Origin: Thermobaculum terrenum ATCC BAA-798
GTDB lineage: Bacteria; Chloroflexota; Chloroflexia; Thermobaculales; Thermobaculaceae
Length of the DNA: 64,000 nucleotides
Assembly: GCF_000025005.1 (NCBI RefSeq)
Contig: NC_013525.1
Location: 1,452,501-1,516,500 of the forward strand
Reading direction: 5' to 3'
Part shown: positions 62,964 through 64,000 of the stretch, one piece after another
Layout of the letters: each line of letters starts with the position of its first letter
Numbering within the stretch: the stretch's first letter is position 1
Made by a program: the position numbers and the translations under genes
Notes under the pieces: generated by a model
Database searches by the model: none
The model's input: the letters and a program-made list of their open reading frames with translations, nothing else
What the model was told of the DNA's origin: nothing

Positions 62964-63446
62964 TCATTCGGTTTCGGCCTTGTAGTCCCCATGCACACCA
63001 CCCGTCTTTTTGAGGAGCCGGATATCCCCTATAACCATGCCTCGCTCGACCGCCTTGGACATATCGTAGATCGTTAAGGCCGCAACAGACGCCGCAGTTA
63101 GAGCCTCCATCTCAACTCCAGTTTGAGCTTCCGTTCTGACTGTGGATACTACTCGTATCGATGGAGGGTCTTCAATAAATTGCAGATCTAGGTCAACCGA
63201 GCTAAGAGAAATGTTATGACACAAAGGTATTAGCTCCCAAGTGCGTTTAGCAGCCATAATACCTGCTAACTTGGCCGCAGATATCACAGAACCCTTCGGT
63301 AAATTACCTTGCCTTATCTTTCGAAGAGTATCCAGACTCATGTACACCGTAGCTTCCGCCACGGCCTCTCTATGCGATGTAGGCTTGCTTCCCACATCAA
63401 CCATATGTACATCCCCTGAAGAATCTATGTGCGTGAGATCATCCAT
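62964..63446 (-). CDS. moaC: Cyclic pyranopterin monophosphate synthase MoaC
   Basis: A 160-residue enzyme that, with MoaA, makes cyclic pyranopterin for molybdenum cofactor. It shows IPLCHNISL, GVEMEALTAAS and TIYDMSKAVERG with the catalytic Asp and Lys. The last motif is KKTGGVHGDY instead of the usual KSGGKSG, so one lysine of that region is replaced, although the likely active-site lysine before GG is kept. I start it at ATG 63446, with GGAG seven bases before it; ATG 63452 is one base from it. No moaA, moaB or moe gene is in view. It overlaps the previous gene. Confidence 0.95.
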   Translation of the reverse strand: MDDLTHIDSSGDVHMVDVGSKPTSHREAVAEATVYMSLDTLRKIRQGNLPKGSVISAAKLAGIMAAKRTWELIPLCHNISLSSVDLDLQFIEDPPSIRVVSTVRTEAQTGVEMEALTAASVAALTIYDMSKAVERGMVIGDIRLLKKTGGVHGDYKAETE

Positions 63447-64000
63447 TAGCATTCTCCCATGCTGCGAGTACTACGTCATGTATAGCTTTGGGGAGAAATT
63501 CACAGCTATACGGTATATATAGCCTCTCGGTATACTTGTGAGCATCAAATCCGAGTACGCCCATATTGACTACATCCAGGTTAACCTTGCGCATGCTCTC
63601 AAAAGGAACATTGTATGATCCGCTTTCACGCTTATTGGACCAAATGGGCATGTTTTTGCTTAGCGAGTCTAAGGATGAGGATTCAACCTCCAGCTTCATG
63701 TAACTGGCATCGGATATGTATGGATAGTAATGCTGTATCTTAGTGCCCAAGTTAGCAGCCAACTCGGTAACAGCTCGCACAAGTGGGTTGTCTTCTCCCC
63801 CTTTTACGCTCGGATAATAAGGGGGAGAAAAGTAGACTACGGCAGCTGGACCAGACATTCCACTCATATTCCAAGCTGTTCTTACCAACTCCGCACACCT
63901 CATTCTTGAGTCTGTGCCGGATTCAAACAACCGTTGGTTTATTTCCCTTAAAGCTTGTGCCACTTTATCCTTCCCCAGTATAGAGACGGCAGCTTCTACC
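63439..64000 (-). CDS. RocB-like M20-family peptidase, C-terminal part
   Basis: The frame is open to the right edge, so the 5' part is outside. The visible 187 residues match the C-terminal portion of RocB-type proteins (arginine-utilisation, M20 peptidase family): a PYISDASYMKLE stretch, SKNMPIWSNK, NLDVVNMGVLGFDAHKYTERLYIPYS. The GDAH-like histidine of the family is at DAHKYTER. It overlaps moaC slightly. Function in arginine or peptide use is inferred from the family only. Confidence 0.8.
   Translation of the reverse strand, partial: VEAAVSILGKDKVAQALREINQRLFESGTDSRMRCAELVRTAWNMSGMSGPAAVVYFSPPYYPSVKGGEDNPLVRAVTELAANLGTKIQHYYPYISDASYMKLEVESSSLDSLSKNMPIWSNKRESGSYNVPFESMRKVNLDVVNMGVLGFDAHKYTERLYIPYSCEFLPKAIHDVVLAAWENANG

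Noticed and set aside
1-64000. CRISPR arrays, transposases, phage genes or tRNA genes
   Set aside because: None was seen: no spaced repeats, no DDE or serine recombinase sequences and no tRNA-like T-arm consensus in the gaps.

Overview
The window is a dense, ordinary-looking bacterial chromosome segment: 52 protein genes, intergenic gaps all under 300 bases, and no rRNA, tRNA, insertion sequence, prophage or CRISPR array that I could find. GC content by eye is in the mid to high 40s percent. The gene set suggests a non-proteobacterial, probably monoderm-lineage organism in or near Chloroflexota, with Thermobaculum-like bacteria a reasonable guess. The basis is ClpC with ClpS, PyrR attenuation, a Thermus-type PyrE ending in a CPLC motif, a DUF2342-type metalloprotease, paired GSI-alpha and GSI-beta glutamine synthetases, MutS2, YggT and SelB. 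This placement is inference and no database was consulted.

Layout. 1-5 kb: the end of a cysteine desulfurase, a traR/dksA-lspA-rluD operon on the minus strand, then murG (plus) and radA (minus). 5-10 kb: clpC, a ribosomal protein S1 gene with a structured leader, and a class V aminotransferase, all minus. 10-16 kb: a plus-strand operon of an AI-2E-family membrane protein, a GNAT acetyltransferase, pth and mfd, ending tail to tail with mutS2. 18-24 kb: orphan gcvPB, then a fabF, NERD protein, delta-prime-like, PSP1-like cluster. 24-30 kb: yggT, hemW, pepA, a polyprenyl synthetase, a GIY-YIG protein with a degenerate exonuclease-like region, and a 69-residue protein. 30-40.6 kb: a pyrimidine operon (pyrR-uraA-pyrB-pyrC-carA-carB-cax-pyrE) behind a recognisable PyrR attenuator, with a calcium/proton antiporter gene inserted. 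40.6-43.6 kb: a PBP/FtsW pair. 43.7-48.2 kb: a small acidic protein, a methyltransferase, clpS-mutS and ndk. 48.3-51.6 kb: selB, a membrane-anchored metalloprotease and a proline/glutamate-rich peptide. 51.7-53.7 kb: dnaX-ybaB. 53.7-58.4 kb: a nitrogen locus of a PucR-family regulator and two glutamine synthetases. 58.4-64 kb: a PHP/AlbA_2 fusion protein, lon, moaC and the end of a rocB-like gene.

The most interesting non-coding signals are three. (1) A shared motif, TTGTGCA-N2-ATGCAT, is found once at the pucR promoter, twice before the first glutamine synthetase and about twice before the second; this looks like an undescribed nitrogen operator. (2) The 5' leader of the S1 gene can form two mutually exclusive hairpins, one just before the ribosome binding site, which looks like an RNA switch. 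(3) In the pyr leader, the terminator's 3' arm also carries the pyrR ribosome binding site. Several promoters have a strong TATAAT or TGnTATAAT placed so close to the start codon that leaderless transcripts are likely. The strongest protein oddities are the PHP-AlbA_2 fusion, the winged-helix/degenerate exonuclease/GIY-YIG protein, the AI-2E protein with an extra C-terminal alpha/beta module, and the FabF with a helical N-terminal extension.
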